The notes: a model not told the origin generated them from the letters alone. Positions 23,153-36,530 are shown, numbered from the stretch's first letter. The stretch: 64,000 nt of DNA from Takakia lepidozioides (GCA_030704615.1 CM060733.1:49784001-49848000), one strand, 5' to 3'. Numbers and translations are program-made.

Positions 23153-25071
23153 CTTTGTTCATTCTTCAAACTTCACAAGTAATAATAGCTGAGTCCAATG
23201 ATCCAGATCATAAGCCTCGTCGGGAACTCTAGATGTATTTCCAGTTGGTGCACAGTTCGTTCATTCTGTATCCAGTCCATATTGCCCAACATGGTAAAGC
23301 GGGTCAGTCACGAAGCATTCATATAGCTCACGAATTTGCTTGAAGATATTGATTCATTCTCTGAGGAAGGTAAGTTCTCGCTGTTCCAGTGCGATGCCCT
23401 GATCCAGATTCATTAACAACATTCTTGTGAGGATTGGATCAGTAGGATTCGGTATTGCCTACTTGTCTGCAATTCGAACGAGAAAATCCTGAGATTTTTT
23501 AACATGTACTCTTGTTCGGCATTTCAGAAGAGGGGTTTGTGTGTGACCCACATTCCTTGTCGTGTCAAGAGCAACAATTCCGACAAAGCTGGAACAATAC
23601 ATCCAAAAGCACTGATTTCCTCGAGCAGTCGAAAACCCCATTCATGCTTAGTTTCCCCACTGGCCGTCCGACATAATGCAACATATAGAAGCTAAAGGCA
23701 GACGAAGTAGGATCAAAATGAGTTACTTTGCAATCTCGCGCCCAGCCGTAGTCGTGCCCGGAAGATTGTCATCGAGGGCGCTCAAATTGAACACATCACC
23801 CAAAGAGGATCCGGTGAGTGCAGTACTGGGCCTGCTTGACCTCGCCCCACGCTGCTGCCCTCCTCGATTCATGCTTTAACGCTCTTGGTTCATCTCTCCC
23901 CGACACACACCCAAATCGCATAGATTGCCATGTGTGCGCAACAATCTAGTAACTGGTTGGACAAGGATATCACTGCGCTCTCTACTGGTGCATCAATTGC
24001 GCGCACCCACAAACAGAAAAGGATCGATCGACGTCCTACTGTTCAACATACAATTTGAAAATTGAAAACAAAGTGGGGGTGCAAGCAAGCAACAGCATGG
24101 GGAAGAGGATGATTATGTGGAGCGGGCATGGCAGTTGTGGTGCAGGCTACCTTCTTCTTGGCCTCGCCTTTTCCAAAAACAGGATCTGAAGTCCTCAGGA
24201 ATCCTGAAACCCCTCGACCCAGTGAACCCAGATGAGTTAGGATGAGAGCCACAGTTGCGCAACAGTTTTTTGCTTTTGTTTCAAGATATGAGTCCCTGTT
24301 ACACCTCTCCCAGATAATGCCTCCTCTGAAGACACCTTCCTTGGAAAACCCCACTTGTAGTGAAATCCCAATTTGACAAATTTGGGCAATGTGACTCACA
24401 CAATCTCTGTGAGTGGATGGTTTTCTTTTTCTTCTTTTTTTCTTTTTTCTGGGGTGAGGGTGCCCACAACCAATATCAAGGACTTACCTGAAGCTTGCAA
24501 GGAAAACTGACCTGGAATTGCATGAAAAACGCAATTGTGGACTGCATATTCTTTCTTTATTATAATTACAGATAATGGAAACCCTTGGGTAATAACGGAC
24601 TTGAACCGCTGACTCTCTCGGTTTACAAAGCCTGCCAATTCCTGAGGAGGGATCAAGGAGATGGAGAAATGTCTCCATATCTGAAGGATTGAAATGCGCA
24701 TAGAATTCTGTAAACTGGTCATAATGCTCCTTCAGGAAGTCGGTGGGTACAAGTAAGTTGCAACCAGATTTCGATTACTTCAATATATCTATGGGCAGGT
24801 GTTTCAATCCTGCTCCTTTAACGGAAGAAGAAGATATCCTCCTTTGACATATCTGTGAAGCATCCTTAAGACGCGACCTTTTCCAGAAGTGTTATGGTTC
24901 AGGCAGGTTTGATCAAACAAGGCTGAAGGATTTACTTGGTGTCAAGATTACACCCCCTTGTGCGCTCCAACGTACCGTTAGACTTAGACTCGCAAAATTT
25001 GGGTGGCGTGGCTTAGATTCGTGACCATCCCCAACAAACGCATAGTCCTACCTCAAGCTTTGTGCAGCTCC
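23153..25071. other. Intergenic region between divergent genes
   Basis: Lies between the F-box gene (-) and the histone deacetylase (+), so it should hold both promoters. At about 24585-24635 the reverse complement resembles the 3' half of a tRNA (anticodon-arm-like stretch, then 'gcggttcaagtccg'), but no 5' half is present. Nothing else is recognised. Confidence 0.4.
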
Positions 25072-28000
25072 ATGGCAGCTTCGTTGCACAGCGAGGAGAT
25101 GCGCAAGCAACGGATTGACGCCAGCTCTCTTTATCAGTCTGTTCCTCTTGAAAAGGTTGCCAATTGCGCTTGCCCATCCTTGTCAGTGTGGATAGAATGT
25201 TGCCTTCTTCTCAGATTTGTCTAAGGAACTTGTAATTGTGATCATCGTCGTGCATTATATTTTTATGATTTGAGCGCGTCTTTCTTGATGAGAGTAGATT
25301 TTGAGGCCGGTCTTGCTTCTTTGAAAATTTGTCCACTCTCATCCACTAGCAAAGAAAACCTTCTTACATCTTGCACTCTCATGTGAGATGAAATTGAAGA
25401 CTGCTACATGCTGAGCATCAAACCCCGGAGAGTCTGCCATGTTACGTTACAAGCTGAATGTGTCACAATTCCCCATTCGGCTGACAGAAGATCACATACA
25501 TGCACTGATCACATCCAAAGACAATCAGGAATCATAGCCAGCCTAGGCTGTTACACTTTGACGCCCAAAAGTCAGGAACTAAACCCATGTAGTGGAGGTT
25601 ATTCAATCAATCAGGAATGTATGGGAAGAGGGAAGCATTAATTGTATGTTGTTGTCTGCTTCATCTGTCTCCTTCTCTGTGCCAATGTTTCTGACTTTCT
25701 GTCTTGGCTGGTATACTGACAATGCTATGTGATGGTGGAGTGAAGGATCCTGTTTTGTATTCATCATCATACAACATTGGTTTCATGGGCCTGGAAAAGC
25801 TGTAAGGCTCTAACTGTCCTCAATCTATTTCTATGGATCGTACTCTAATGTTTAGCCAGACTCTGCATTTTTGTCTCTTCATGTTGTACTTGTTTGCTAG
25901 GTGAGTCTTTTGACACATTGGTAAGAGCCTATCTGCAGATGGGATGCCACACTTGCATACACTCTAGCTGTATCAGCCTTAACAGAGTTATGTTTGGTGG
26001 GATGGTACTGGTAGGCATCCCTTTGACTCATCCAAGTGGGGCCGCATTCTGCAATATCTTGCAGAAGAGGGTGTGTTAGACCGCAAGCGGATTGTGGAGC
26101 CTTGTGAGGCCACCACAGAGGATCTGCTTGTGGTAGGCACTACTTTGCTTAACAGATTTTTGTTTTCCTTTCTGTAGGGAGTGACAGGTGTATGTGATCA
26201 GTTTTGAATGGGATCTAGGAGGATGGATTGATCTCAGAGGAAGGATGTGTGAAGCTGCAAGCTACCAAGTAGACTTTTAAGCTGTTTGTCGTAATTCATC
26301 TCATTTTGCTGTTGTAACCTCTCAGCAAAAGCTAAACCCTTACATAATAGGAAGGAGCATGGTTGTTCTTTGGGTAGGTACATACCGAGAAGTATTTGGA
26401 AAGCTTGAAGAGCAGTGTCACGGTGGCAGCCATTACAGAGGTATGTTGTCTGCTGTTTCTCTGCCAAATCCGGTCTGTAGGTGTTGTGGCATTGAAACCC
26501 AAGGTCTTGCTTTGCGAAGTGAGTTTGCTTCACTGCTCAGATTCTCGATGATGAAATTTGTATCATGTTGCTCTAACATCTCTTTCTCTTGCTGATGCTG
26601 AAGCAGGTGCCGCCAGTAGCATGCTTGCCCAACTGTTTAGTGCAGTGGAAAGTGCTTCATCCCTTTCGGAAGCAGGTTAGGCATCCAAAGCCTAAATTCC
26701 ATGTATATATGTGACTTTACCTGAAGTTTGGTACAGTGTAGGTAAGAATTTCCTTTGTTTCATCTTTTGTGTGATGGACACCATTATAAAAAGAGAACTA
26801 AAATTGACTTTACGGAGGGTTCGCTTCACTTGGGTTTGTCAAGAAGCTGATTTGTCAGCTTCTTGTGGCAGGTGGGAGGGACAGTATTGGGTGCAAAGCT
26901 AGCAAAGGAGAGGGGATGGGCAATCAATCTAGGGGGAGGGTTTCATCATTGCTGTGCCAACAAGGGTGGAGGCTTCTGTGCCTATGCTGACATCTCATTA
27001 TCAATCCTCTTTGCTTTTGCTCGTCTCTACATCTCAAGGCATGACCTCAAAAAGACATCTTGAATGTTAACATTGAAAGGCAAGACTTAGCTCTTGTGCA
27101 AAGTAAAGCTTTTAAGTATCCATCCATGGTGGAGTAGATGGTTAAGCTATAGCCGTGCCCCTCACCTTCCACTAGGAGGCCTGTTGCTGCTCTACCTTAG
27201 AATCACATAGCTGTGCAAGGAAACATGACTTAATTCCAAAAAGAGTTACTCTAGCCCTCATTGTTCTAGCAAGACCGAGCCAGTCAGAAATTACTGGTCT
27301 GATCCTGAATCAACAATGTTTTTTCTTTCTAATTTGTGTTGAAAACTAAGGGAAAGATGAGGGGTTGGCAGGGTGATGATAATTGACCTAGATGCCCACC
27401 AGGGCAATGGTCATGAACGTGACTTTGTGGGTGATGGTATGCTCCCCGTTCCCTTATCACGTCGGGTGCTGACTTAAAGACTCTCTGAAAACTCAAATAC
27501 AGCCTAGGGTGTGTAAAGTGTGGATGGCTGAGGTGCTCCTATGCAGCAAAGTCAGCTCATGACAGTAACAGTCAATTTTATGGGTTGCTACTTTGAATGT
27601 TGACAATTTTCACTTCTTGGAAGTCGATAAAATTTCCCGGGAAGAATGTCAATGCCTACATTTCTACAGGAAATTTCTTTGGGCTCTAAATAGAGAAGTT
27701 GAGCTGTGTCTGCTTGTGGTACAGCCTGAATGTAACCATGTGGTGCCTCAGTCACGAACTAATATGTTACGTTTGGGTTGTGGCAACTGTGGGCAGATCG
27801 AGTATATATTTTTGATATGTATAACTCTGATATATACCCTCAGGCAAGTCTCTCTCTCATAAGATCTTTGAGCTTTCTGCAGACAGTATAAAAAATCATT
27901 TCATTTTTCTCTCACTTCTGTTTCCCTCACCTCTTATGAGGCAGTAAATAAATAGTTTGTGACAAAGTTGGTCAGTCTTTTACTTCTGGGGAAATTTGGT

Positions 28001-29231
28001 TCCAACTGAGTCAGTTTTGAGCGTGCCCTGCAGGATCACGCAGCTGAGAGTCGGATAAATCAGCGGGTCGCAATTCAGGTGAACCAGTGATCACGATAAG
28101 AGAATGACTGTACGAATACAAGGATAGACCTCTCTGGATGTGGATGTCCACTTCAAAGCTCTACTTTCACCATTGAAGATGGCTATGCATGTTGCATCTA
28201 TTATGATGGAAGGAACTCTGAAATTAGACAGTTGACTTTGGGCATGCCCGGCTTTAACGCCAATGATTTGTTTGTTTTGGCACGGTTGCTGATCAGAGTG
28301 GCACAAGCACAAGAAAGTACCTGGCACTCTTGAGTCAAGAATTGAAGGTACGATTGTACCTCATCACTTTTGTCTACTGAGGCATTCATGGATTTGTCTC
28401 TTCTGTTTGTGAAGACTTCCTACTTGAAACAGCCCAGGTATCTTGCTATGGCTTTTTATTTCCTTCAACGCAATTCTGTAGGCCTTCTGTCTTGCACTGA
28501 CAAGAAGGAAGTTTATGAATACAGGTGAATATTATCAATATGCATTGTCCAATTGGTGTATCCAGCAACAAAAACCAAGATCATCAGCAAATTAGATGGA
28601 CTGAAGCACTGACCTTTTTGGTTGTGCACACAGAAAGCATCGGAGGCCTTTAAACCTGAGTTGGTAATATATAATGCTGGCACTGACATCCTTGAGGGTG
28701 ACCCCCTCGGCAGGTTGCTTGTAAGCTCTCACATACTTCTGCCCTTCCCTTAAGTACAATATGGCTGTCTCTCTCTCACACTCGTGCTCTTCCCCCACAC
28801 TGGACGGGGGTCTAGTGCCACAAGGCAGCAACTCAAGTCATAAAGTCATCGTCCTTCTTCCCTCTTTATGATGTTCCAATATGGCTATGAAGGAGGATAT
28901 TTGATGAATGGAGTGTGGTGGAGGTTAGGTGTCACCAGAGGGAGTGATGCAACGCGATGAAATGGTGTTTCGATTCGCTCAAGAGCAGAAAGCTCCAATT
29001 GTCATGCTCACATCAGGTATCTACCCTGTATCTACTATCTCTCACATTTGGTCTTTGGCACACGCTTTGTTTTGGTTAGCTGATAAATGTAACTGGATCC
29101 TGTATCTTAGGTTTTAACAGAGATATCATTTTGCAGGAGGATATATGAAGAATAGCGCCCGCGTTATTGCAGACTCCATCACTAATCTTGCTTCTAAATC
29201 TCTTATATCTGTACCCAGTACCTCCATCTGA
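25072..29231 (+). CDS. HDA2: Class IV histone deacetylase (HDA2/HDAC11 type)
   Basis: Zinc-dependent lysine deacetylase of the HDAC11 class. Thirteen exons: 25072-25155, 25746-25801, 26015-26132, 26378-26440, 26607-26675, 26872-27038, 27372-27436, 27797-27843, 28034-28078, 28297-28347, 28634-28720, 28929-29016, 29137-29231, giving 344 residues with all phases agreeing. Signatures: YSSSYNIGFMGLEKLHPFD, GWAINLGGGFHHC (active-site His pair region), GGGFCAYADISL, VMIIDLDAHQGNGHERDF (zinc-binding Asp and His), VYIFDMYN, LVIYNAGTDILEGDPLG (second zinc Asp) and VMLTSGGYMKNSARVIADSI. The length is close to plant class IV enzymes. Introns 6 and 8 appear to start with GC (CAAG|GCATGA and CAG|GCAAGT). 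The gene is convergent with the DNA polymerase gene downstream. The symbol is by family resemblance to the Arabidopsis class IV enzyme. Confidence 0.93.
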
Positions 29232-29974
29232 TGGAGCTGCCTATCTGAGCAAATTCACTAAAACCTAACCCTACTTTGTCATACTATGACCACAACAGTC
29301 ACACATATGTAACATAGATAGTGGAGGAGATGTTATCTTCAGAACTCTCGACCCTGCTCCCAGAAGTAGCTAGTGGCTAAATTTTGTTGTATTCATGTAC
29401 AGTGAGAGCATCAAAGGACAATTTTCACCAAGTATGTGAGTGACTCTGTGTGTATAATATGGTTGAAACATGATGAACAAGAATAAAGTCAGGGAAAATA
29501 CCTGCCCAGCGTGTCATTTCATTGGAATAGGATGAATTCAAACTCTTCTGCAGTTTTCACTTTAGACATTGTATACATTGATCAGGAAAGAACATTGAGC
29601 TTCCAGCCACCTATTGTTCCTCCAGTTCATGGAGATATGATTTAGAATGGATCAAGCAGTCTGGGAATAGTTGAGGTTAAAGTGGAGTCATCTTTCAATT
29701 GCACATACATAGTGCACTGTGGTTATTGTTGGTGCATATAGTTTCTCTGGAACCAGTCCTGATGAACCACCTAGGTTGCATGCACATGGTGCCTCAAGCA
29801 GAAATTTTGGGATCTTTTCGTCTATCTAGATGTTGTTTGAGAGAATTCAAAGATGTGTCACCATCCAAAATACAGCAAGAAGGAATTGCTCGTCATTTCT
29901 TTTTCTTCAAGTCCATGCGCTTGTGACAACAAGAACCTTGGTTTTTACATGACTCGGGTTGTGGGGGGGTGATG
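29232..29974. other. Intergenic region between convergent genes
   Basis: Should hold the 3' UTRs of the histone deacetylase (+) and the DNA polymerase (-). No other feature is seen. Confidence 0.5.
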
Positions 29975-32900
29975 CTAAACATCTGGTCTCACAGACATAC
30001 TACCCCAGCGCTTTCCACACTGAATATTGACTGGTAAAGGGACCTGGAGGGCAGCCACATTTTCCATGCACTGTCGAATCCTTCTGGTGGCAGCAGGTAG
30101 ATCATAGTCAGGTACTTCAAATATAAGTTCATCATGAATCTGCCATTCCAACGTAACATCGGTTAATTCTTTGAAAGGTTCTCCAAATCAAACATCCAAT
30201 CAGTACAAGCCCAGCATTTAAAAGTTGTACCTGGAGCAGGAGGCGGATGGCCACGTTGTCAGTGGTCATCATCTCGAAGATGCTCAACATCGCCATTTTC
30301 ATAATGTCACTGAAACGCAACAAGATCAAACAACTGCTCAAGACAGGCATCCAAGCATCTACCATCAGAAAGGAAATACAAAATCCAAGAATTGTTGCCA
30401 TTTTCTTCATGTTCAAAGCCGTTACTCCGAATGAGTTTTTAAGCATGAACTTACGCAGCAGTTCCTTGGACTGTTGTATTGACAGCCTGACGCTCTGCTT
30501 TGGCCCGTTTTGCAAAATCCTTCGAAAAGATTTCTGTTCCATAACCACATTTGTGAGTCGCATCTTGCAAGATTTGAGTCTCACTATGACAGGCTATTTT
30601 GTCAGGCTAGTCTGACTCATGAATGGCACAGCTTAATAAAAAGGAGAGGATGTCCTTGACTGTAACCTGGTAGTGGCCGCTTTCGACCCCAGAGAGTCTG
30701 CACATAGCCACTTTGCCTTGCTTTTGTTTTCACTAAATTCACAAACGTTCGCATCAGAGGAAAATGATCCAGGAAACTCTGCATCAGTCTCTGCACCTTA
30801 TCAGGTCCTGCACCTAATGTCTTGCACAGAGCCTGCGTACCCTGCCCATAAAGTATACCATCTGCACTTGCCAAACTATGTGTGAGATGCTTCAAAGACA
30901 TCTTTGTGGGAAAGCAAAGTGGGACAGTACCTACTTTGTACAAGATAAAGACACCTGTGTGCACAGCAAACCATGTCTAAAACCCCTGAAATGATGCAAG
31001 CTTCTTTAGACATAGGCTCACAAGAGACAATGATGGGATGAGGGCACATACAGCACAAACGTTTAACCTGTTGCCGTTCTTCACAAGTAATGGATCCAGT
31101 GGCCTTCCCAAGGAAGTGGGCAGCAACAAGACAAAAAATATCTCCATTGTCACCAGCCTGCAGAAGGATCTCAATCTGCTTCAAGTACAGCCAATTAGTC
31201 ACTGCAAGGGAGAGAGACCTACAGGCTTAAGAACACAGCACCAACAGCAATATCAGCAAACAGTAGTGAAAATTATCATGTAAAAGAACGTGCTAGAATC
31301 GAGAAAAATAAATTAAATTGGGGGCTGCTCAAGTACTCCTCATGCGTCATCGACATGTCTTTGCTACCCCTATGATTTACCTGGACATACTAACAAGCAT
31401 CTCCCAAGGCCCAAGGTTTTTTGATACTGACCAGATGTGGATCAGAAGACAAATGCGCCACCACCCTGAGCTCAATCTGTGAATAGTCTGCGGAGACGAG
31501 TGTATACCTACATACAGACACAGGCAGGCTTAAATAATTTACAATGCAGGATGAGATCACAACCCCGGGAAATGGTAGGTTCTATCGCCAGCACTTAAAA
31601 CAAGATAATGAATCAGATGCCTGTTGTCACGTGGAGCAGGAGAAATAACATACTTTGAACGCATGCTAATACTCACACAACTCTGACTGCTTTCAAACAT
31701 TCATGGGTTCAAGAGCATGACAGGTGCGAACCCTTTGGTTGCGACAAATGCATCCCTGATCACAATCTCAACTGACTCTGTTGAAACAGCTGATATCATG
31801 GTCCCCATCTCAGGTGGCAGTCCTTGAAGGGCATATCTTGGTATATTCTGCAAATTGAAGTGTCAGTACAAGAGCAAATGTACTCATAAGGCATTTTCCG
31901 TAGCCTTGTGGCCATAGACCCCACACCCAGTTTGGACAAAACAAAGAGAGAATGTACTCATAAGTTGTTAGCCATAGCCTTGCAGAGGGAGAGAGAGAGA
32001 GAGTCCAGTTAAGTTAGAATTATTTTGTAAATAAAGTCTTTTTTAGGAAGTTGCAGAGAATGCAAAAGGTTTTAATTCTAGTTTCACCTGAAGATTTGGT
32101 GCAGAAGATGAAAGCCTGCCAGTGGCAGTATTTGTGGCATTCCAGTTGGAGTGAAGTCGTAACATTCCTTCCTGCAATGATTACAGCGACCATCGATTTC
32201 ATCTGTTTTAGCTGGAATTTCATGCATCTGACAGCATGGTATCTACCTGACACATTGAACTTCCTTTGTGGCTGGAATTTCCAAGCAGAAAGTATAGTAT
32301 CATCGACCCAAGTGACAACAAGGCTTCCAACTCACCTTATCTGGTAAAGCTTTCTCAACCAAACCATCTATCCAGGTTGACCTGATTTTCAAAATCTGCC
32401 GATACTGTGGACAGACCAACACCACCAAAAAACATGATTAAAGAGAAGTGGCCCAGCAACTAAAGCATATGATAAGTGCATCAATCTCACAGGTGAAGCA
32501 CTGGCACATTTTGATATGATGACATAGCAGGAAAGATAGTTGATGAGAATGCAAACCTCTAAAATCTTGCTTGGCAAAGGATGCAATTGGATGAGTTGGA
32601 GTAAAGTGGCCTCATTGGTCGTGCAATATTTTTTATCTTCACTTTCCTTGCTTGTCTGAGATGTCGTGACTTGTTTCACTTGTAGTTTCAGCTCCTGTGT
32701 TGGGAAAAGTGAATTGTGTCACCCGTAAGGTGGCTGAAACTCCCTCAACAATGATCAAAATATCTAGGCTTATGGCCACACTTATCTGAAACACTGTTAC
32801 AGTTGGGAGCATAAGCGCTTGTGAAGAACAGTGAACCCAATACCTGCTGTAATGTGTGATAGTAGTTAACAGTTACCTATTGAACACAGTTTTATGAGCG

Positions 32901-35900
32901 ACTTCAACATGCATAAATTTACATCAAAAAGGACAGCTGCCAGCTGCTGTGGACTAGCCAGGTTGACAGGATGGCCCAGTAGAGTTTCACTCTGTTCCAT
33001 CAATGAGTACATGCGCATCTGTTTCAGAAAAGACTCCGTAAGTGTTTGGCTAAGGCACTCGCACAGCGTCAGTAAGATGTGATCTACACCTACTCCTGCA
33101 AAGGTAGGACGAATTTATTAGGCCAGGTCCATGCCTTCCTTTTTGCTTATACACAAGTACGTAAATGGGAGCCACTTTTCAACTTAAATCAACGTGGGAA
33201 AGCATTCTCTTCCAGCTTATACTAACAGAAAACTAAAACTGCAGGTCACACTTGATCAACTTCAAAAGTAGAGAGACTGACATGCTACAAAAATATATAT
33301 ATCATACCTGCAAAAGACCCCGCTTCGATTCCAAATAGTTGACCTGAAAAATCATCATAATAGCCTTGATCACTATGCCCCTCAAATCAGAATCCATACA
33401 AGAACAGCAAACATCCAGAAAACTTTACAACTCATCTATGCGTGAAAAGAGTTCAAAGAGTCACTTAAGCGCTTGAACTGCTCAAACTTGTGGAGTTTTA
33501 AGTTGGTTTATGCATAAATTGCTGGTAAAATTGTTGGATAAGTAGAAGGTAGAAGAGTACATCAAGGCCAATGCCATCACACTCGAGCTTAGCAAGTACC
33601 ACAGAAATCTTCATTTCTTTTCTGCAAATAAGACACTTGTGTCAAACTAATCAAATACAAACATTAGTATTCAGGAGTATTATGGTATGCCCTTGAACCC
33701 CAGTGATTATTGCAGCAAAAGCAGAGCTGCATATATGGTGACATGCTGCAGTTAACTCCAAATCAGGGCTTGTAATTCTGGTGGACATTGCGAGGCTGTC
33801 TCCCAAGGTCAGTTCTGCAGGCTCTGTGAAGCATTGCCATACCGTGTAATTGACAGTGTTATCACTTGGAAAAAGCAATTCAAAGAGGGTATGTGGTATA
33901 AATTACCGAAGTACATCCAGAAGCTCGCTGTGAAGATGCAGTTGAAGATGATTTGCCAGCCTTAAGCTGCGATTCAAATTGATCTTAGCTTGCTGTAGTA
34001 CATGTTCTTTATCATTTACTTCCGATCTTCCTTCAGTCTCAGAGTCATTTCTTTCTTCTTGCAAGTTGTATTTCTTCAAAAGGCTATGGAGCTCATAGGA
34101 GTCTAACTCAGGTTCGAGCAGCCAAGCCATGATCTGCACTCACCGAGAAGTACCAGCTAAGAGACCCAAAAGTGCTAAAGAGAAACTGGTTCATGAAATT
34201 AGCAAAGAGGCGTCAAGAATCTGACCTTTGGATCACTTATTGAATCTGTATGAAGACACTGCCATGAATCTGCATGTATCAAGTGTCAAACGAGGTATGA
34301 AACGTCATTGTAAATCTAGAGTCCCTAAAGTACAGCTTCCAAGGAATGACTCAAGTAGCATTGATTTGCACCTTCTCACAATCCATAACCCTGTACATAG
34401 TACCATCTTTCAGCGGGAGACAATATTGCACAAACCTAAGAGGTGGCTCTTCATCAAGATCTGTACCACTGCCTGGGTGTTGAAGCAAAACTTTTTGCAC
34501 TTCAGAGCAAAAACTCTCTTAAGCAATGCACACCTGGAAAAAGACCAATGATCATCTCAATTTCCACCTTTAGTGCTAGTCCGAAAAATTTCTATGGTTA
34601 CAAGCTGTCTAGCTAGCTGTGGCTTCGAATCAACTTGAAATTCCCCTATATAATGCTTGCCAGAAAAGTTAGAATCGGCCTTATTACTGTCCAGAGCACT
34701 TCCAAACCCTTTCATCAATCCGGAACACCAGATTATCCAGCTAGAAGAAGCCTCGATAGGCAGCCAGTTGAACACCTGTCAGGAAGGTCCAGGGGAGAGA
34801 TATAGCCATTGTGGTCCGCAAGAGCCAAAAAGTAGAGAGTTCCCGTTGTCATGTCGAAATCGTGACCACAAGGGGATGCAATAATGCACAGTCCGACTGG
34901 TGTGGCTCCTCGTCCCTTCCAATGCAAACATTCGCGGTGATACTCGGCCTTACATGAATTGTTAGTACACCGAAGGCCGACAACTGAAGAAAGCATACGA
35001 AATGGTATACTTCTGGCAGAGAAGTGGATGAGCGAGTCAGAGGCACTTGAATTTGTCCTTCCAGAAACTGTCAACTCGCATTTATGGCATACGTACTATA
35101 ATCTAGATCATAATCCATCCTTATATGTTTTCATGATACTTCAATGTATAAGGAGACTGCAGGCAAGTTAGACTGGTTCCCGACTATAGGACTTGTTTAT
35201 GGGACAGCTGAGTCCGCGATGCAAAAGCATCTCAGAAGAGGACGACTGGCGTAGGCGGGAATGTACTTCAAATTTCACTAAGCTCTAGGCGCAGGACATC
35301 CTGGGCATCACCTGATTATAACACCGGCCTGGGGCAGCTTGAGACAATCCGAAGAAAGAGAAACAGAGAGGGAGGAATGCAATGAATCACAGGATGGAGT
35401 GAATTAAAAATGTGCGCTTGCTTTTGGCTGACGGAATACCTTTTCACAGGTAGTAGAAGAATCAGCTCGCAACAAACTCAAACATGCTACAACATTACGT
35501 GTATCCAACAAAGTCATGTCGACATCGGGAGAGTCCCAGATTTCTACAATGTTTTCAGTCTTCTGTGCCGCATTTCTGTTTGAGAGGCTTGTCTTAGCAT
35601 TTTTCGTAACAGAGCAATCCTTTCGGGCTTCTTTCGGGCATGTTTCTGCATCACAGCCTGCTTCTGAACCCGTTCTCTTTTTGCAAACACTTGTCTGGAC
35701 GAGATTGTCCTCTGCTTTCAGAAAATTCCCAGGCTTCTTACAAGCCGGACCGGTTATCTTTGACTTGGCCAATATCAAGGTATGTCGAAGTTCACTAGAC
35801 TTCTCCAAGCTTGGAAAGCTGGTTAGCTCTGCCAGGACCAAATGGGGATGGGGGGGCGGCCTGGTAGGCTTCATGCAACAGTACGCGATAGGTACTCTCA

Positions 35901-35943
35901 GTTTCTCAGTGCTGCCCGCTCTCTTCCATGTCGCCCCCGACAT
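29975..35943 (-). CDS. Family A DNA polymerase, theta/nu-like, no helicase domain seen
   Basis: DNA polymerase I-fold enzyme. Well-supported minus-strand exons, 3' to 5': 29975-30139 (IHDELIFEVPDYDLP, motif C), 30231-30309, 30455-30533 (KAERQAVNTTVQGTAA), 30667-30861 (GILYGQGTQALCK, LWGRKRPLP), 31068-31175 (AGDNGDIFCLVAAHFLG), 31432-31507 (YTLVSADYSQIELRVVAHL, motif A), 31732-31847 (NIPRYALQGLPPEMGTM), about 32580-32660 (TNEATLLQLIQLHPLPSKIL), 33561-33621 (KISVVLAKLECDGIGLD), 33907-34133 (IMAWLLEPELDSYELHSLL, inactive-exonuclease-like region) and 35440-35943 (N-terminal exon). Exons between 34560 and 35070 are likely but not fixed. The N-terminal exon is 168 codons of low-complexity, basic sequence, and no helicase motifs lie in the gene, unlike the plant helicase-polymerase TEBICHI. 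An intron carries LINE-A tails. Confidence 0.85.
31880..31998 (-). mobile_element. Two LINE-A 3' tails next to (CT)n
   Basis: Reverse complement: a CT run, then 'aaggctatggctaacaac', 'cttatgagtacattctctc', and a second tail ('ggtctatggccacaaggc', 'cttatgagtacatt'). It lies in an intron of the DNA polymerase gene and in the same transcriptional direction. Confidence 0.8.
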
Positions 35944-36084
35944 GGCCACTTCCTTCTCAACTTCCCCCTTCTAAAAGGTGTTACAATAATCTGAGCTTCC
36001 CGCCTCCGTGATGCGATAGGAACACACACTTCTCCGCACATTCTTACTGTGACAACTTCATTGTCACGCAGAGAGATGCAAATT

Positions 36085-36530
36085 CACAAGTACAACTTTG
36101 CACTACATTCGAAAACGTGTTCAAAATTAATGCGGTGAAAGTGGAGGTACACTTGTTATTGGCAACTACAGTAGTATCGAGGAGACTGCAAGGCAGCCAT
36201 GGTTTTGAATTACATATGAAACTGTCTCCAGGATGCTTTGAAAGAACTGAAATTTGTAGGGTTTGGTTACCCAACCCAAAGTTGTTCAGTATGTGTTAGT
36301 TCCTAGTTTGCAGTGACACTAGTGTCTGTCTGGTTGGATCTAGAGAGCAGCATACATTTTCCTTTTTGCTTCTGGGAATGAATGGGTTACTAATATGTAC
36401 ACTCTGATTCTTCACTGATAACTCTGCTATACATAATTTATAGGCGAATAAAATTGAACGAAGGCTCTAGCATTCCACAAATGGTTCCGGAGTTCCAGTC
36501 CACCCTTCGACGCATTTTCACTTGTGCCAG
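36085..36530 (-). pseudogene. Displaced copy of the PAL gene 3' end
   Basis: Read on the minus strand this stretch matches the end of the PAL coding sequence and about 400 bases of its 3' flank at 58170-58625. Shared landmarks in order: 'gaagggtggactggaactcc', the stop context 'gaatgctagagccttcgtt', 'agtaacccattcat', 'atccaaccagacagacacta', 'catcctggagacagtttcat' and 'atgtaattcaaaacc'. Homology begins near codon 712 of PAL and there is no upstream coding part. No poly(A) run is visible at its 3' end. It sits just upstream of the DNA polymerase gene start. Confidence 0.9.

Noticed and set aside
24585-24635. Possible tRNA gene on the minus strand
   Set aside because: Only a 3'-half-like stretch is present; no 5' acceptor strand, D arm or A box pairs with it.
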